Notes: generated by a model not told the origin, from the letters alone. Counted from the first letter of the stretch, positions 52,407-61,409 are shown. The stretch is 64,000 nt of DNA from Sulfuricaulis limicola (GCF_002355735.1 NZ_AP014879.1:2635501-2699500); one strand, 5' to 3'. Made by a program: numbers and translations.

Positions 52407-52416
52407 GGGTTTCACC

Positions 52417-52836
52417 TTAATTTTGGGGCACGTATTCCGAGTGGACAGGAATGCCGTCGCCGCCACAGGACCAGTCCGCGCGCGAGTCCCAGAAGATGCG
52501 CCCTTCCGGTTTGATCACCGGATCGCTGTCCAGTGAACCGGCCGGGATGACGATCATGTCCGTCTCCTTCACGTAACGCGGCACCTGGCTGCCGCACACC
52601 GAGCAGAAGCGGCTGGTGAAGCGCTTCGCTTCCGGGATTTTGTAGGAATGCACCAGCGCTTCGCCCTTGATCCATTTGATCGACCCGGGCTTGATGAGCA
52701 GGTTTGAGGCATGCCCGGTGCCCGTGGCCTTGCGGCAGCGCGAGCAGTGACAATGATAAAACCGCTGCGGTTCGCCGCTGATTTCGTAGTGCACGGCACC
52801 GCAGAGACAACTTCCCCGAAAAGCCGCTTGGGTCAT
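52417..52836 (-). CDS. GFA-family (glutathione-dependent formaldehyde-activating-like) protein
   Basis: The 139-residue protein has the seven-cysteine zinc pattern of the GFA family: GSCLCGAVHYEI, YHCHCSRCRKATG and SRFCSVCGSQVP. The fold binds structural and possibly catalytic zinc; true glutathione activity is not implied. The ATG at 52836 has AGGTGA at good distance, while the alternative GTG at 52845 overlaps that site. Confidence 0.85.
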   Translation of the reverse strand: MTQAAFRGSCLCGAVHYEISGEPQRFYHCHCSRCRKATGTGHASNLLIKPGSIKWIKGEALVHSYKIPEAKRFTSRFCSVCGSQVPRYVKETDMIVIPAGSLDSDPVIKPEGRIFWDSRADWSCGGDGIPVHSEYVPQN

Positions 52837-52905
52837 GGATTTCACCTTCTGTTGACGGACAATGTGAACATTACCTGATTAGTCGCGCAGCGTGCCAGGC
52901 GGGCG

Positions 52906-53964
52906 TCAGGGACGCAGGGATTGCTGCGCCTCGTCGAGGCGGCTGCGTGCCGCCAGCAGGTCGCGGCGCGGGAAGCGCGTCAGAACCACCACCCGCGGCG
53001 GCCGGCTGCCGATCGTGACCTCCGAGAACGTCAGTTCGTCGGCCGGCGCATCGGGCGCTTCGACCTTGATGTTCATGCGGTTGATACGCAGCCGCACGGT
53101 CTCGCGCTTCACGTAGCGCCCGGGGTCGGCGAGCACTGCGCTGATGCCGGCGATATAGCCGTCGAGTACCAAGGCGTCGCCGCGGTCCGGGGCCAGCACC
53201 TCCCGCTCGTGCAGGAGGCGCGCACGCAGCATGGCAATCTCGTCGTCGAGCCCCGCATTCGATTCGTAGTACAGCGACTCCATCGCCCCCCGCTTCTGCA
53301 GCAGGCCGCGCAGCCGCAGTTCCAGGACGTGCTGCTCCTGCCCGCGGTCGTGCGCGCGGTGCTCCTGTTCAACGATCCGCTCGAGCGCCTCGCCGATCAG
53401 GAACCCGAAGCCGCGCTGCTCGATGTTCTGGCGCAGCTGCTGCTCGTTGTCGCAGGCGCCGAACAGCCGGTAGTCGGAAAAGCTGATCACGGTCTGCGGC
53501 GCCTCGCGCTGGAGCACCTCGCCGCTCATGGCCACGCCGAAGCCATGCCGCTCGTGGCGGGTCACGCCCAGCCCGATGTACACCTCATCCGCCAGCGGAT
53601 GGTCGTGGAAATACGCGCGCACCCCGGGATCGTCGCTGAAGAACCGTTGCAGTTCCGCGGCGGTCGCAAACAGGGCGCGCACCAGCGGATCGCCGGCCCA
53701 GCAGCGGGTATTGAATTCGACCGACGCCGCCAGCCATTGGCCGCACTCGGTGAAATAGGCGATGGTCTGCTCAACCGCCGGCGCCAGTTTGCGGGCGTAA
53801 CCGGGAACTGCCCGCAGGCGCGGATCGACGCCGTCGACCACCTGCTCGATCGCCTGCCGCAGCAGCGCCGGATCGCAGCGTGGCGCGGTAACGGATTGAC
53901 CGCTACCGGTCTGGCGCGCCAGCCAGGCGCGCACCTTGGCGATGAATGTCGGGCGCGGATCCAT
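52906..53964 (-). CDS. Hypothetical cytoplasmic protein
   Basis: The 352-residue protein has no signal peptide or membrane helix. It is rich in Arg, Glu and Leu and appears mostly helical, with a coiled-coil-like centre (EQEHRAHDRGQEQHVLELRLRGLLQKRG) and a C-terminal beta-rich part (ELTFSEVTIGSRPPRVVVLTRFPRRDLL). FGFLIGEALERIVEQEH is a possible conserved block. I do not recognise a family. It stands alone between the GFA and LysR genes. Confidence 0.65.
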   Translation of the reverse strand: MDPRPTFIAKVRAWLARQTGSGQSVTAPRCDPALLRQAIEQVVDGVDPRLRAVPGYARKLAPAVEQTIAYFTECGQWLAASVEFNTRCWAGDPLVRALFATAAELQRFFSDDPGVRAYFHDHPLADEVYIGLGVTRHERHGFGVAMSGEVLQREAPQTVISFSDYRLFGACDNEQQLRQNIEQRGFGFLIGEALERIVEQEHRAHDRGQEQHVLELRLRGLLQKRGAMESLYYESNAGLDDEIAMLRARLLHEREVLAPDRGDALVLDGYIAGISAVLADPGRYVKRETVRLRINRMNIKVEAPDAPADELTFSEVTIGSRPPRVVVLTRFPRRDLLAARSRLDEAQQSLRP

Positions 53965-54049
53965 ATTGCTGTTCCTATCTAACCATCAAGCGGTGGCGGG
54001 TCAACACGGCGCTGGCGACCTGGCGCAACTGATCCGGCCCGGATTTTCA

Positions 54050-54913
54050 TTACCCGCGCGCGACATGCTCGCGCTCGGCCGCCGCCAGTTCCCGCAAACC
54101 TTGCAGCGCCTGTTCCAGCACCGGGTTGTCGGTGCTGCGCGGGTAGACCACGTAGGCGGGGTGCGCGTATTCGGGCGAGCCCGCAACGCGGTGCAACCGG
54201 CCGGCGGCAATAAAAGGCGCGGCCATGCGCGCAGGCAGGAAGCAGCTGCCGCCGTTGGCCAGCGCCAGCTGGATGCCGAGCCAGCCGATGTCGGCGATCT
54301 GCGCCGGCCCTTCGAGGTCAGGATAACTCTGGGCATGCTGGGCGTAAAAACCCGGACCCCATTCAACGTAGATGTAATCCTCGCCCGGGCCCTTGTCGTC
54401 GGGGCGCGAACTGACCAGCACCAGGATTTCGTCGAACAGGTGCTCGACGACCAGGCCGGGACTGTGGGTCGGCGTGTACATCAGGCCGATGTCGAGCGAG
54501 CCCTCGATCAGCCGGCGCATGAGATCTTCCTCGAAACCGATCTCGCTGTGGATCACGACGTCGTTCGCGCGATGCCGCATCCACCCGACCCACTGCGGCA
54601 GAAATCCCTCCCACAGAGCGTGGCGCCCGCCGAGGCGCAGGCTGGCGCGGTAGCGTTCCGGCAGGCCGGCGTCGTCGCGCGCCTGTTCGGCAGTCAACAC
54701 CAGACGCTTGGCGTAATCGAGGAAACGCCGGCCCGCGGGCGTCAGGCTGGCGCCAGCGCGGTTGCGCACGAACAGCCGGGTGCCGAGTTCATCCTCCAGC
54801 CGCTGGATGCGCGCGCTGACGGTCGACTGGGTCAGGTGCAGTTGCTTGGCCGCTTCGAGAAAACTCCCGTTTGCGGTAATGGCGAGGAAAGTCCGGGCCT
54901 GGTCGATATCCAT
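54050..54913 (-). CDS. LysR-family transcriptional regulator
   Basis: The 287-residue regulator has the N-terminal winged helix (MDIDQARTFLAITANGSFLEAAKQLHLTQSTVSARIQRLEDELGTRLFVRN) and a LysR substrate-binding domain (EDLMRRLIEGSLDIGLMYTPTH). It is divergent from the DsrC-like gene across 119 bp of AT-rich DNA containing a dyad, the usual LysR arrangement. It probably controls the DsrC-like gene; the co-inducer is unknown. Confidence 0.88.
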   Translation of the reverse strand: MDIDQARTFLAITANGSFLEAAKQLHLTQSTVSARIQRLEDELGTRLFVRNRAGASLTPAGRRFLDYAKRLVLTAEQARDDAGLPERYRASLRLGGRHALWEGFLPQWVGWMRHRANDVVIHSEIGFEEDLMRRLIEGSLDIGLMYTPTHSPGLVVEHLFDEILVLVSSRPDDKGPGEDYIYVEWGPGFYAQHAQSYPDLEGPAQIADIGWLGIQLALANGGSCFLPARMAAPFIAAGRLHRVAGSPEYAHPAYVVYPRSTDNPVLEQALQGLRELAAAEREHVARG

Positions 54914-54929
54914 GCGGAAAAATCCTATA

Positions 54930-54948
54930 TATCGATAATATCGATATT
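54930..54948. promoter_or_regulatory. AT-rich dyad between the LysR and DsrC-like genes
   Basis: ATATCGAT (54930-54937) and ATCGATAT (54941-54948) form a perfect inverted repeat around AAT. A further ATATCG half occurs at 54962. The dyad overlaps the probable LysR promoter and lies about 85 bp from the DsrC-like start, as expected for a LysR recognition site. The whole stretch 54921-54990 is far more AT-rich than the genome. Confidence 0.55.
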
Positions 54949-55032
54949 ATATAGCGAATAATATCGTTTGATTGCTATATAAACGACCTCTAATATTCAG
55001 AGCACCAAGGCATTCTGGAGAGGACAAACGCC

Positions 55033-55386
55033 ATGAATCAAGCCGTGAACAAACTGAGCACCGACTATCGGGTCGCACGCGACCCCGAAGGTTATCTCGT
55101 CGATCCGGTGGACTGGGACGAATCCATCGCCTGCCGCCTGGCCGAGGAAGAGGGCATCGAGCTGAAAGAAGACCACTGGCCGGTGCTGCGCTTCATCCGT
55201 GAACGCTGGAACACCAACCGGATCGCGCCAGACGTGCGCCACGTCATGGAATACCTGTCAAATGAGCACGGCTTCGACAAGAAGACGGCCAAGACCCATC
55301 TCTACAAGCTGTTTCCCTATGGCTACGTGAAGCAGGCCTGCAAGATCGCCGGCATGCAGAAGCCGCGCGTCTGGAGTACCGGCTGA
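55033..55386 (+). CDS. DsrC/TusE-family protein lacking the C-terminal cysteine
   Basis: The 117-residue protein has the family pattern: YLVDPVDWDESIACRLAEEEGIELKEDHWPVLRFIRERW, DVRHVMEYLSNEHG, LYKLFPYGYVKQACKIAGMQKP. In true DsrC two cysteines carry persulfide/disulfide chemistry; TusE keeps only the C-terminal one (CysA). Here the inner cysteine (CysB, in KQACKIAG) is present, but the chain ends PRVWSTG with no CysA. It cannot form the usual intramolecular disulfide. A regulatory or binding role, or an intermolecular disulfide, is possible. It is followed by a good terminator. Confidence 0.87.
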   Translation: MNQAVNKLSTDYRVARDPEGYLVDPVDWDESIACRLAEEEGIELKEDHWPVLRFIRERWNTNRIAPDVRHVMEYLSNEHGFDKKTAKTHLYKLFPYGYVKQACKIAGMQKPRVWSTG

Positions 55387-55454
55387 ACGGCCCGGTCGGA
55401 CATACCGGCGAGGTACCCCACAGAATCCCCCCGACAGGCAAATCGGGATATTGC

Positions 55455-55482
55455 AGACCCGGCAACGTCCGGGTCTTTTTTT
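55455..55482 (+). terminator. Rho-independent terminator after the DsrC-like gene
   Basis: AGACCCGG (55455-55462) pairs with CCGGGTCT (55469-55476) around a 6-base loop and runs into seven T residues. It lies 69 bp after the DsrC-like stop, so that gene is monocistronic. Confidence 0.9.
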
Positions 55483-55627
55483 GTCTTGCGCGGCCAGGCC
55501 GGTTCGCGCCGGGTTCTGGCGTTAATTACGGGAAATCCCGGATTGTCATCCATGCGTGGCAGCCTGCCCCGAAAACCCGCCCCGAGCCGCTGTCTATACT
55601 CATTTTTATCGTCAAAGAGGAACGCCC

Positions 55628-56254
55628 GTGTCCGACATCCTGTGGTGGGTCGCCGTATCGTTCGCCATGCTGGGCGCGGTCATGCTCGTCGCTGCCGGGG
55701 CGGCACTGCGGCGTCGGCGTCCGCTGCGCATGAGCGCGCGCCTGTTGCTGGCGCTGGTGTTCCTCGCGGGCGCCACGGCCAGCGGCGCCGTCGCCCTGGG
55801 CGTGCAGGGTTACCGCGCGCTGACGCACGAGGAGCTCGCCGCCACGGTGCGCACCGAACCCCTCGGCCCCAACCGCTTCCGGGCGCAATTCCGTTTTCCC
55901 GATGGGCGCGAGGTGGCGTACACACTCAACGGCAACCAGCTGTACGTGGACGCGCGCATCCTCAAGTGGCATCCATTCGCCAATATTTTCGGTCTGCACA
56001 CGGTGTACGAACTCGACCGCGTCGCCGGCCGCTATCTCGATCTCGCGCAGGAACAGCAGCAACCGCGCACGGTGCAGTCGCTCGCGCCCGAGCGGCAAGT
56101 GGACCTGTTCAGCCTGCGCCAGCGCTATGCGCTGCTCAGCCCCCTGCTCGATGCCGACTACGGCTCGGCGACCTTCGCCGCCGCCGACAGCCCGGCGCAA
56201 TACGAAGTGCGCGTCTCGACCACCGGCCTGCTGATCCGGAAACTGGAGCCGTAG
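55628..56254 (+). CDS. Two-helix membrane protein with soluble C-terminal domain
   Basis: The 208-residue protein has two N-terminal hydrophobic helices (ILWWVAVSFAMLGAVMLVAAGAAL and LLLALVFLAGATASGAVALGV) and a soluble domain of about 130 residues ending in STTGLLIRKLEP. Translation probably starts at a GTG (55628) preceded by GAGGAA. A decayed fragment at 61.3 kb resembles its C-terminus, so the gene was once duplicated. I do not recognise a characterised family. Confidence 0.7.
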   Translation: MSDILWWVAVSFAMLGAVMLVAAGAALRRRRPLRMSARLLLALVFLAGATASGAVALGVQGYRALTHEELAATVRTEPLGPNRFRAQFRFPDGREVAYTLNGNQLYVDARILKWHPFANIFGLHTVYELDRVAGRYLDLAQEQQQPRTVQSLAPERQVDLFSLRQRYALLSPLLDADYGSATFAAADSPAQYEVRVSTTGLLIRKLEP

Positions 56255-56258
56255 CGGG

Positions 56259-56657
56259 TTACGCCCGGACCCGGGGCGGGCTGAACGCAATCGACTGGCG
56301 TTCAATCTTGTTTCCATCGCAAACGAACATGTCGGCCCCGAACGGAAACACGTGGCGGGTCGACTCGGCGTGCCACGCGATGAACAGGGTGTTGTGCCGG
56401 ACGTGCAGCGCATCCACGCTGATCCCTGGCGAGTCGCCCTTGTCGATGGTGCCGAACTCCGCCAGCAGGCCCTGGTAAAGGGCGCGGATCCGGTCCCGGC
56501 CCTCGAACACACCGTCCGGCGTCATGACCACAGCGTGCTCGGCGAAATCGTCGAGCACGGCATCGAGGTTTCCGGAGGTGAAGGCCGAGACGTGTTTTTT
56601 GAACGTATCCAGCACACCCTGTTCCTCGCTCGTGAATCTTTGTTGAGTCGCTTTCAT
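56259..56657 (-). CDS. NTF2/SnoaL-like protein
   Basis: The 132-residue protein has the cone-shaped NTF2-like fold pattern: DTFKKHVSAFTSGNLDAVLDDFAEHAVVMTPDGVFEGRDRIRALYQGLLAEF. Such proteins are small enzymes or binding proteins; the ligand cannot be read. It converges with the upstream membrane-protein gene (4-bp gap). Confidence 0.8.
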   Translation of the reverse strand: MKATQQRFTSEEQGVLDTFKKHVSAFTSGNLDAVLDDFAEHAVVMTPDGVFEGRDRIRALYQGLLAEFGTIDKGDSPGISVDALHVRHNTLFIAWHAESTRHVFPFGADMFVCDGNKIERQSIAFSPPRVRA

Positions 56658-56731
56658 GTCGCAGTCTCCCTGTCAGCTTGCCGCGGCAGGCTGACGATCA
56701 AGATGGTTGAGGGAACGAAAAATCATGATGT

Positions 56732-57094
56732 TTATATGCGGATGATCTGGCCCTTGAGCGAATAAAGCACGCCCAGCACATCCTTCTTCACGTCATCGCC
56801 CAGATTGTTTTTATCCATGGCCGACAAAATATCGTCCACGGCCGCGATGAATTCCTGCTCCGAGATGTTCATGCCCTTGTGCGCGGTCACCAGATCTTTT
56901 CCGGTATAGGCCTGGGGCCCGCCGGACCCGGCGCAAAAGAACTCGACCGACATGCGCTTGGCGCGTTCGACATCGGGGGTATTTTCAAACCGGGTTTTGA
57001 TGAGGGGATTCGCAAAATGCGCGTCCACGGCGTCATCCACCAGCCGCGTGATTCCCTCGATACCGCCCAGACGTTCATAAAGTGTTTTTGCCAT
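56732..57094 (-). CDS. Truncated haemoglobin, group I
   Basis: The 120-residue protein has the two-over-two globin pattern: TLYERLGGIEGITRLVDDAVDAHFANPLIKTRF, the FFCAGSGGPQAYTGKDLVTAHKGMNIS segment with the proximal His in TAHKGM, and a C-terminal helix. Group I members bind O2 or NO. It is a likely oxygen or nitric-oxide defence protein. Confidence 0.88.
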   Translation of the reverse strand: MAKTLYERLGGIEGITRLVDDAVDAHFANPLIKTRFENTPDVERAKRMSVEFFCAGSGGPQAYTGKDLVTAHKGMNISEQEFIAAVDDILSAMDKNNLGDDVKKDVLGVLYSLKGQIIRI

Positions 57095-57146
57095 GAGATT
57101 CTCCTGTCAGGAATTACGAGAAACCGATATCCGGCCCCGCTTGTTC

Positions 57147-58610
57147 TCAATTCACCGCCGCCACTTCGACCGGACGACGTTCCTGCGCCGGACGGATGTT
57201 CTGGTTGGTGCGGAAGAAATTATCCGGATCGTAGCGGTCCTTGAGCGCCGCCAGCCGTTGATAAATCGCGGTTCCGTAGGCGGCGTGCAGCCGTTCCGGG
57301 CGTTCGTCGTCAGCCATGAAATTGACATACACCGCGCCGGTGCCGAACGGCCGCAGCGCCGCCCAGGTGTCGCGCACCCACTTCACCTCGCGTCCGGTAT
57401 CACTCTTGTTCTCCCAGGCGCCGGCGATGTTGACGATATAGCGTGCATCGCGTCCGCTGGCGGCGGTCTCGGTCGCGCCGACGCGGCTGATGGCACCGCC
57501 GAGCTGGAACACCAGGATCGCCGAATGTGGCGAGCCGAGCTGACGCGCCTGCGCGATCAGGGTATCGATCGCGTCATCCCTGATTTCGCGCAGATACTCG
57601 GACTTCCAGTAATACTGCCGACCGGCGAGCTGGCCGCCGTCGAGCATGGTCTGCATCGCGGTGAACGGCTTCGGCCCGATGACGTCCGCGAGCGGCCGGC
57701 CGAATTCCTTGAGCGGCTTGAGCACGCGCGCGCCCTCCACCGGATCGCCGTGGTAGCAAACGACGATCGCCACCACCGGCTTGCCGTGCAGCTCCTTCGG
57801 CAGGAACGGCGCCGGCGGCGCCGGGCGCAGTACCGCCAGGGCCCCCAGCTCCTCGGGGGCGGAAGCGGTGAATTCGCGGAAGAACTCCAGGACCTCGGCG
57901 GCCTTATCCAGCGGATACAGAATCATGCCGCCCATGACCTGCGGGCCCGCCGGCTGGAGGCGAAACCTGAACGCCGTCACCACGCCGAAGTTCCCGCCGC
58001 CGCCGCGCAGGCCCCAGAACAGATCGGCGTTCTCCTTTGCGCTCGCGCGCACGACCTGCCCTTCCGCGGTGATCAGCTCGGCCTCGAGCAGGTTGTCGCA
58101 GGTGTAACCGTACTTGCGGCTCAACCAGCCGAAGCCGCCGCCCAGCGTCAGCCCCGGGACGCCGGTGTTGGAAATGATCCCACTCGGCACGGCCAGTCCA
58201 TACAGCTGGGTCTCGCGGTCCACGTCGCCCCAGGTGGCGCCCGGTTGCACCACCGCCTCGCGCGCATCGGCGTTTACCAGCACGGCCTTCATCTGCGACA
58301 GGTCGATGGTGAGGCCGCCGTCGCACAAGGCGGTGCCGGCAACGTTGTGCCCGCCGCCGCGCACCGAGATGAGCAGGTCGTGTTTACGGGCAAAGCAGAT
58401 CGTCTCGATGACGTCGGCCACGCCCTGCACGCGCGCGATCAGTGCCGGCTGTTTTTCGATCATGCCGTTCCACACGGCGCGCACGCCGGCGTAGTCGGCG
58501 TCGCCGCGCCGCACCAGTCGCCCGCGCAGACGCTTGGCGAATTCATCAATATCAGATATTGCTAATGTTCCCGGACTGCCGTCGAGTTGCGTAATCGCCA
58601 TTGAGTTCAT
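57147..58610 (-). CDS. Berberine-bridge-type FAD-binding oxidoreductase
   Basis: The 487-residue oxidase has a VAO-type FAD domain (LISVRGGGHNVAGTALCDGGLTIDLSQMK) in which His of GGGHN is the usual 8-alpha attachment, and GLTLGGGFGWLSRKYGYTCDNLLEAELITA in which the Cys is the usual 6-S-cysteinyl attachment. A C-terminal berberine-bridge segment (RLAALKDRYDPDNFFRTNQNI) follows. Bicovalent FAD suggests oxidation of bulky or sugar-like substrates. It is divergent from an HxlR-type regulator. Confidence 0.87.
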   Translation of the reverse strand: MNSMAITQLDGSPGTLAISDIDEFAKRLRGRLVRRGDADYAGVRAVWNGMIEKQPALIARVQGVADVIETICFARKHDLLISVRGGGHNVAGTALCDGGLTIDLSQMKAVLVNADAREAVVQPGATWGDVDRETQLYGLAVPSGIISNTGVPGLTLGGGFGWLSRKYGYTCDNLLEAELITAEGQVVRASAKENADLFWGLRGGGGNFGVVTAFRFRLQPAGPQVMGGMILYPLDKAAEVLEFFREFTASAPEELGALAVLRPAPPAPFLPKELHGKPVVAIVVCYHGDPVEGARVLKPLKEFGRPLADVIGPKPFTAMQTMLDGGQLAGRQYYWKSEYLREIRDDAIDTLIAQARQLGSPHSAILVFQLGGAISRVGATETAASGRDARYIVNIAGAWENKSDTGREVKWVRDTWAALRPFGTGAVYVNFMADDERPERLHAAYGTAIYQRLAALKDRYDPDNFFRTNQNIRPAQERRPVEVAAVN

Positions 58611-58732
58611 GTTGATCTCCCAAGCAAGGTAAAGGGTCAGGTTTTCATTACCCGCACAGGATGGTACGGTGGCGGGGTTTCAACAAGTACAACATCTGTA
58701 GCGGTTCGGCGGGAGCAACAGGAAGGCGACTC

Positions 58733-59425
58733 ATGAAAGGTTACGGACAATTCTGCCCGGTGGCCAAGGCCGCCGAAGTATTGGGTGAACGCTGGACACT
58801 GCTGGTGGTGCGCGAACTGCTGTGCGGCAGCCGCCACTTCAACGACCTGCGGCGCGGCGTGCCGCTGATGTCGCCGACGCTGCTGTCGCAACGCCTCAAG
58901 CAGCTTGAGCGCGCCGGCATCATCGAGCGCGAGCCGGACCGGCAGAACAAACAGGGCATGGCCTACCAGCTCACCGCCGCCGGCCACGAATTGACGCCGG
59001 TGGTGATGATGCTCGGCAACTGGGGGCAACGCTGGGCGCGCAGCGACCTCAAGCGCGAGGATCTCGACCCGGCGCTGCTGATGTGGGACATGCACCGGCG
59101 GCTCAACACCGAGAAGCTGCCAGCGCAGCGCACGGTGCTGCAGTTTGAATTTCGCGACGTGAACAGCGCCAAGCGCTTCTGGTGGCTGGTGATCAAGCGC
59201 GACGAGGTGGACGTGTGCATGAAACGTCCGGGCTACGACGTGGATGTGCAAATCACCACGAGGCTGAAGACATTGGCCGCCGTCTGGATCGGCGATGTCC
59301 GCCTGCGCGATGCCATCAAAGAGGGACAAATCGAGCTGCAAGGACCGAGTCAGCTTACGCATCAGCTCGACTCGTGGCTGGCGCTCAGCACCTTCGCCAA
59401 TATCAAACCGGCCACCAGGGCCTGA
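58733..59425 (+). CDS. HxlR-family transcriptional regulator
   Basis: The 230-residue protein has the HxlR winged helix: FCPVAKAAEVLGERWTLLVVRELLCGSRHFNDLRRGVPLMSPTLLSQRLKQLERAGIIERE. A C-terminal domain of about 110 residues follows, longer than in small HxlR proteins. It is divergent from the FAD oxidase gene and probably controls it. The next gene, a prenyltransferase, starts 3 bp downstream. TTTTCATTACCCGC, repeated elsewhere in the window, lies in the shared promoter region. Confidence 0.85.
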   Translation: MKGYGQFCPVAKAAEVLGERWTLLVVRELLCGSRHFNDLRRGVPLMSPTLLSQRLKQLERAGIIEREPDRQNKQGMAYQLTAAGHELTPVVMMLGNWGQRWARSDLKREDLDPALLMWDMHRRLNTEKLPAQRTVLQFEFRDVNSAKRFWWLVIKRDEVDVCMKRPGYDVDVQITTRLKTLAAVWIGDVRLRDAIKEGQIELQGPSQLTHQLDSWLALSTFANIKPATRA

Positions 59426-59428
59426 ACC

Positions 59429-60361
59429 ATGCTACCCGCCGAACCGACCCTGGCGGCCCTGCCCAACACGGTGCAACGCTATTTCCTGGCAACCCGTCCG
59501 GCGTTCCTGAGCGTCACCTTGTTCGGCGCATTGATCGGCCTGGGAACCGCGCAGATCGACGGCGTTCAGATCGTCTGGCTGACGGCGTTCGTGACCGTGG
59601 TGTTCGCGCTGCTGGCGCACGCGGGAGTGAATGTCCTGAATGACTATTACGACGCCCTGAATGGCACGGATGCCATCAACACCGAGCGCGTGTTTCCCTA
59701 CACCGGCGGCAGCCGTTTTATCCAGAACGGCGTGCTCACGCTGGCGCAGACGGCGCGTTTCGGCGTGGCGCTGTTCGCGGCGGTCATGCTGGCCGGAATC
59801 TGGCTGACCGCGAACTCCGGAAACGGCCTGCTGGCGATCGGCCTGGCCGGGCTCGTCATCGGCTGGGGCTACTCGGCCGCGCCGCTCCGGCTCAACAGCC
59901 GCGGGGCCGGCGAGCTGTGCGTCCTGACCGGGTTCGCGCTGATCGTGGTTGGCGCCGACTATGTACAGCGGCACGCGTTCTCGCCGATGCCGGTCGTCGC
60001 TTCCCTGTCGTACGCGCTGCTCGTGACCAACATTCTCTACATCAACCAGTTTCCTGACCGCCAGGCCGATGCCGCCGCCGGCAAACGCCATTGGGTGGTG
60101 CGGCTGGCGCCGGAACAGGCGCGTTGGGGTTATGTCGTACTGGCGCTGGCCGCCAACGCCTGGTTGATCGGCGCGGTACTCGCCGGCGTGCTGCCGGCGC
60201 TGGCGTTGGTGGCGCTGGTGGCTGCGATACCCAGTGCCCGCGCCGCGGCCGATTTGTTCCGCTATGCGGCCCAGCCACGCGCGCTCATGCCGGCGATCCG
60301 GCGCACCATCGCGGCGGCCTTGCTGCACAGTCTGTTGCTTTCGTGCGCGCTGTTCTTATAG
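59429..60361 (+). CDS. UbiA-family prenyltransferase
   Basis: The 310-residue membrane protein has the first Asp-rich motif as NVLNDYYDALNGTD and the second as [21 protein letters not shown]. Both bind prenyl diphosphate through Mg2+. The pattern and length are close to MenA-type 1,4-dihydroxy-2-naphthoate prenyltransferases, but other acceptors are possible; no men genes are in the window. It starts 3 bp after the HxlR gene. Confidence 0.85.
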   Translation: MLPAEPTLAALPNTVQRYFLATRPAFLSVTLFGALIGLGTAQIDGVQIVWLTAFVTVVFALLAHAGVNVLNDYYDALNGTDAINTERVFPYTGGSRFIQNGVLTLAQTARFGVALFAAVMLAGIWLTANSGNGLLAIGLAGLVIGWGYSAAPLRLNSRGAGELCVLTGFALIVVGADYVQRHAFSPMPVVASLSYALLVTNILYINQFPDRQADAAAGKRHWVVRLAPEQARWGYVVLALAANAWLIGAVLAGVLPALALVALVAAIPSARAAADLFRYAAQPRALMPAIRRTIAAALLHSLLLSCALFL

Positions 60362-60366
60362 AGCAA

Positions 60367-61194
60367 TCAGCCCGCGATAAACGCCGTCACGCGCGCGATC
60401 ACGTCCGGGTCGCGCAGGATGCGGCGATGGCCGAGACCGGTGGTGCGGACGAATTGCGCACCGGGCCAGGCCCGCGCCACCGCGGCGCCTCCCTCGATGG
60501 GGGCGTCGCGGTCGTCCTGGTCATGGATCACCAGCCCCGGCACGTCGAGCCGGCGCGCCAGGACTTCGGGCGAGAAGCGCTGCCACAAATCAGCGCCGAA
60601 GTCCGCCTCGAATTTCTTGTTGAATATTTCCTGCACCCGCGGCGCGATATCCAGCGCGGTGAAAAAACTTTGCGTGAGCCAGCGCACATTGGCCGGCGGG
60701 CTGACGGCGACAATGCGGTTCACCTTGAGCCCCTGCTGCACCGCGTAGATCGCGCAGGCGACGCCGAAGGAATGCCCGATGATCGCGTGCACCGTTCCGC
60801 AGGCACGGGCCACGGCGTGGATGGCCTCGCTGATTTCCGGCAGGCTGGTGGCGCGCCCCGGCGAGCGGCCGTGTGCCGGCGTGTCGAACGCCACCACCCG
60901 GTAACCGGCGCGGACCAGCTCCGGCGCGAACGCGCCGAGTTGCGCGCCGCGCCCGTTCCAGCCGTGCACCAGCAGCACCACCGGTCCCGTGCCCCAGGCA
61001 TCGACCGCCAGCCGCTGGCCGTGAAATTCCACGTCCAGAGACTGGGCCGTGCGGCGCCATTCCTTTTCCCGCGCCGGTTCCGGATAACGCAACGGTTGAA
61101 ACCACAGGCGATACACCCAGCGCCCGGCCAGGGCCGGCGCGACCAGGCCCAGCAGGCGAATCGCCATGCGCAGCATCCAGAAAGCTACTGGCAT
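60367..61194 (-). CDS. Alpha/beta hydrolase
   Basis: The 275-residue enzyme has an N-terminal hydrophobic segment, the oxyanion-region HGWNGRGAQLG, the nucleophile elbow IGHSFGVACA (G-x-S-x-G), an acid residue in VIHDQDDRDAP, and a His in TGLGHRRILRD. This completes a Ser-Asp-His triad. The substrate is unknown. It converges with the prenyltransferase gene (5-bp gap). Confidence 0.87.
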   Translation of the reverse strand: MPVAFWMLRMAIRLLGLVAPALAGRWVYRLWFQPLRYPEPAREKEWRRTAQSLDVEFHGQRLAVDAWGTGPVVLLVHGWNGRGAQLGAFAPELVRAGYRVVAFDTPAHGRSPGRATSLPEISEAIHAVARACGTVHAIIGHSFGVACAIYAVQQGLKVNRIVAVSPPANVRWLTQSFFTALDIAPRVQEIFNKKFEADFGADLWQRFSPEVLARRLDVPGLVIHDQDDRDAPIEGGAAVARAWPGAQFVRTTGLGHRRILRDPDVIARVTAFIAG

Positions 61195-61280
61195 GGACAG
61201 GGAACGGAATGCGGTTTGTTATTCATGGTCGCGTCCCGGCGTCGGGAGGTTAGAAACCTTTCGGTTCAGAACTGATGCCA

Positions 61281-61375
61281 ACATTTACTCACACGCCCGT
61301 TTTCTCAACAACCCCTGCTCCATACAGAATACGGCTCGATGACCGGCTTGCTGATTCGCAAGCTGGCGCTTAACC
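61281..61375 (+). pseudogene. Remnant of a second copy of the 55.6-kb membrane protein
   Basis: Translation in one frame gives ...FSQQPLLHTEYGSMTGLLIRKLALN. This matches, in order, LLSPLLDADYGSA and TGLLIRKLEP of the protein at 55628, with about 19 residues missing between the two blocks. The DNA also matches (for example TACGGCTCG). No start codon or ribosome-binding site is present. I read it as the decayed 3' end of a duplicated gene. Confidence 0.5.
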
Positions 61376-61409
61376 CAACCAAGGAAAATCCCGAACAGGG
61401 GTATTGGCG

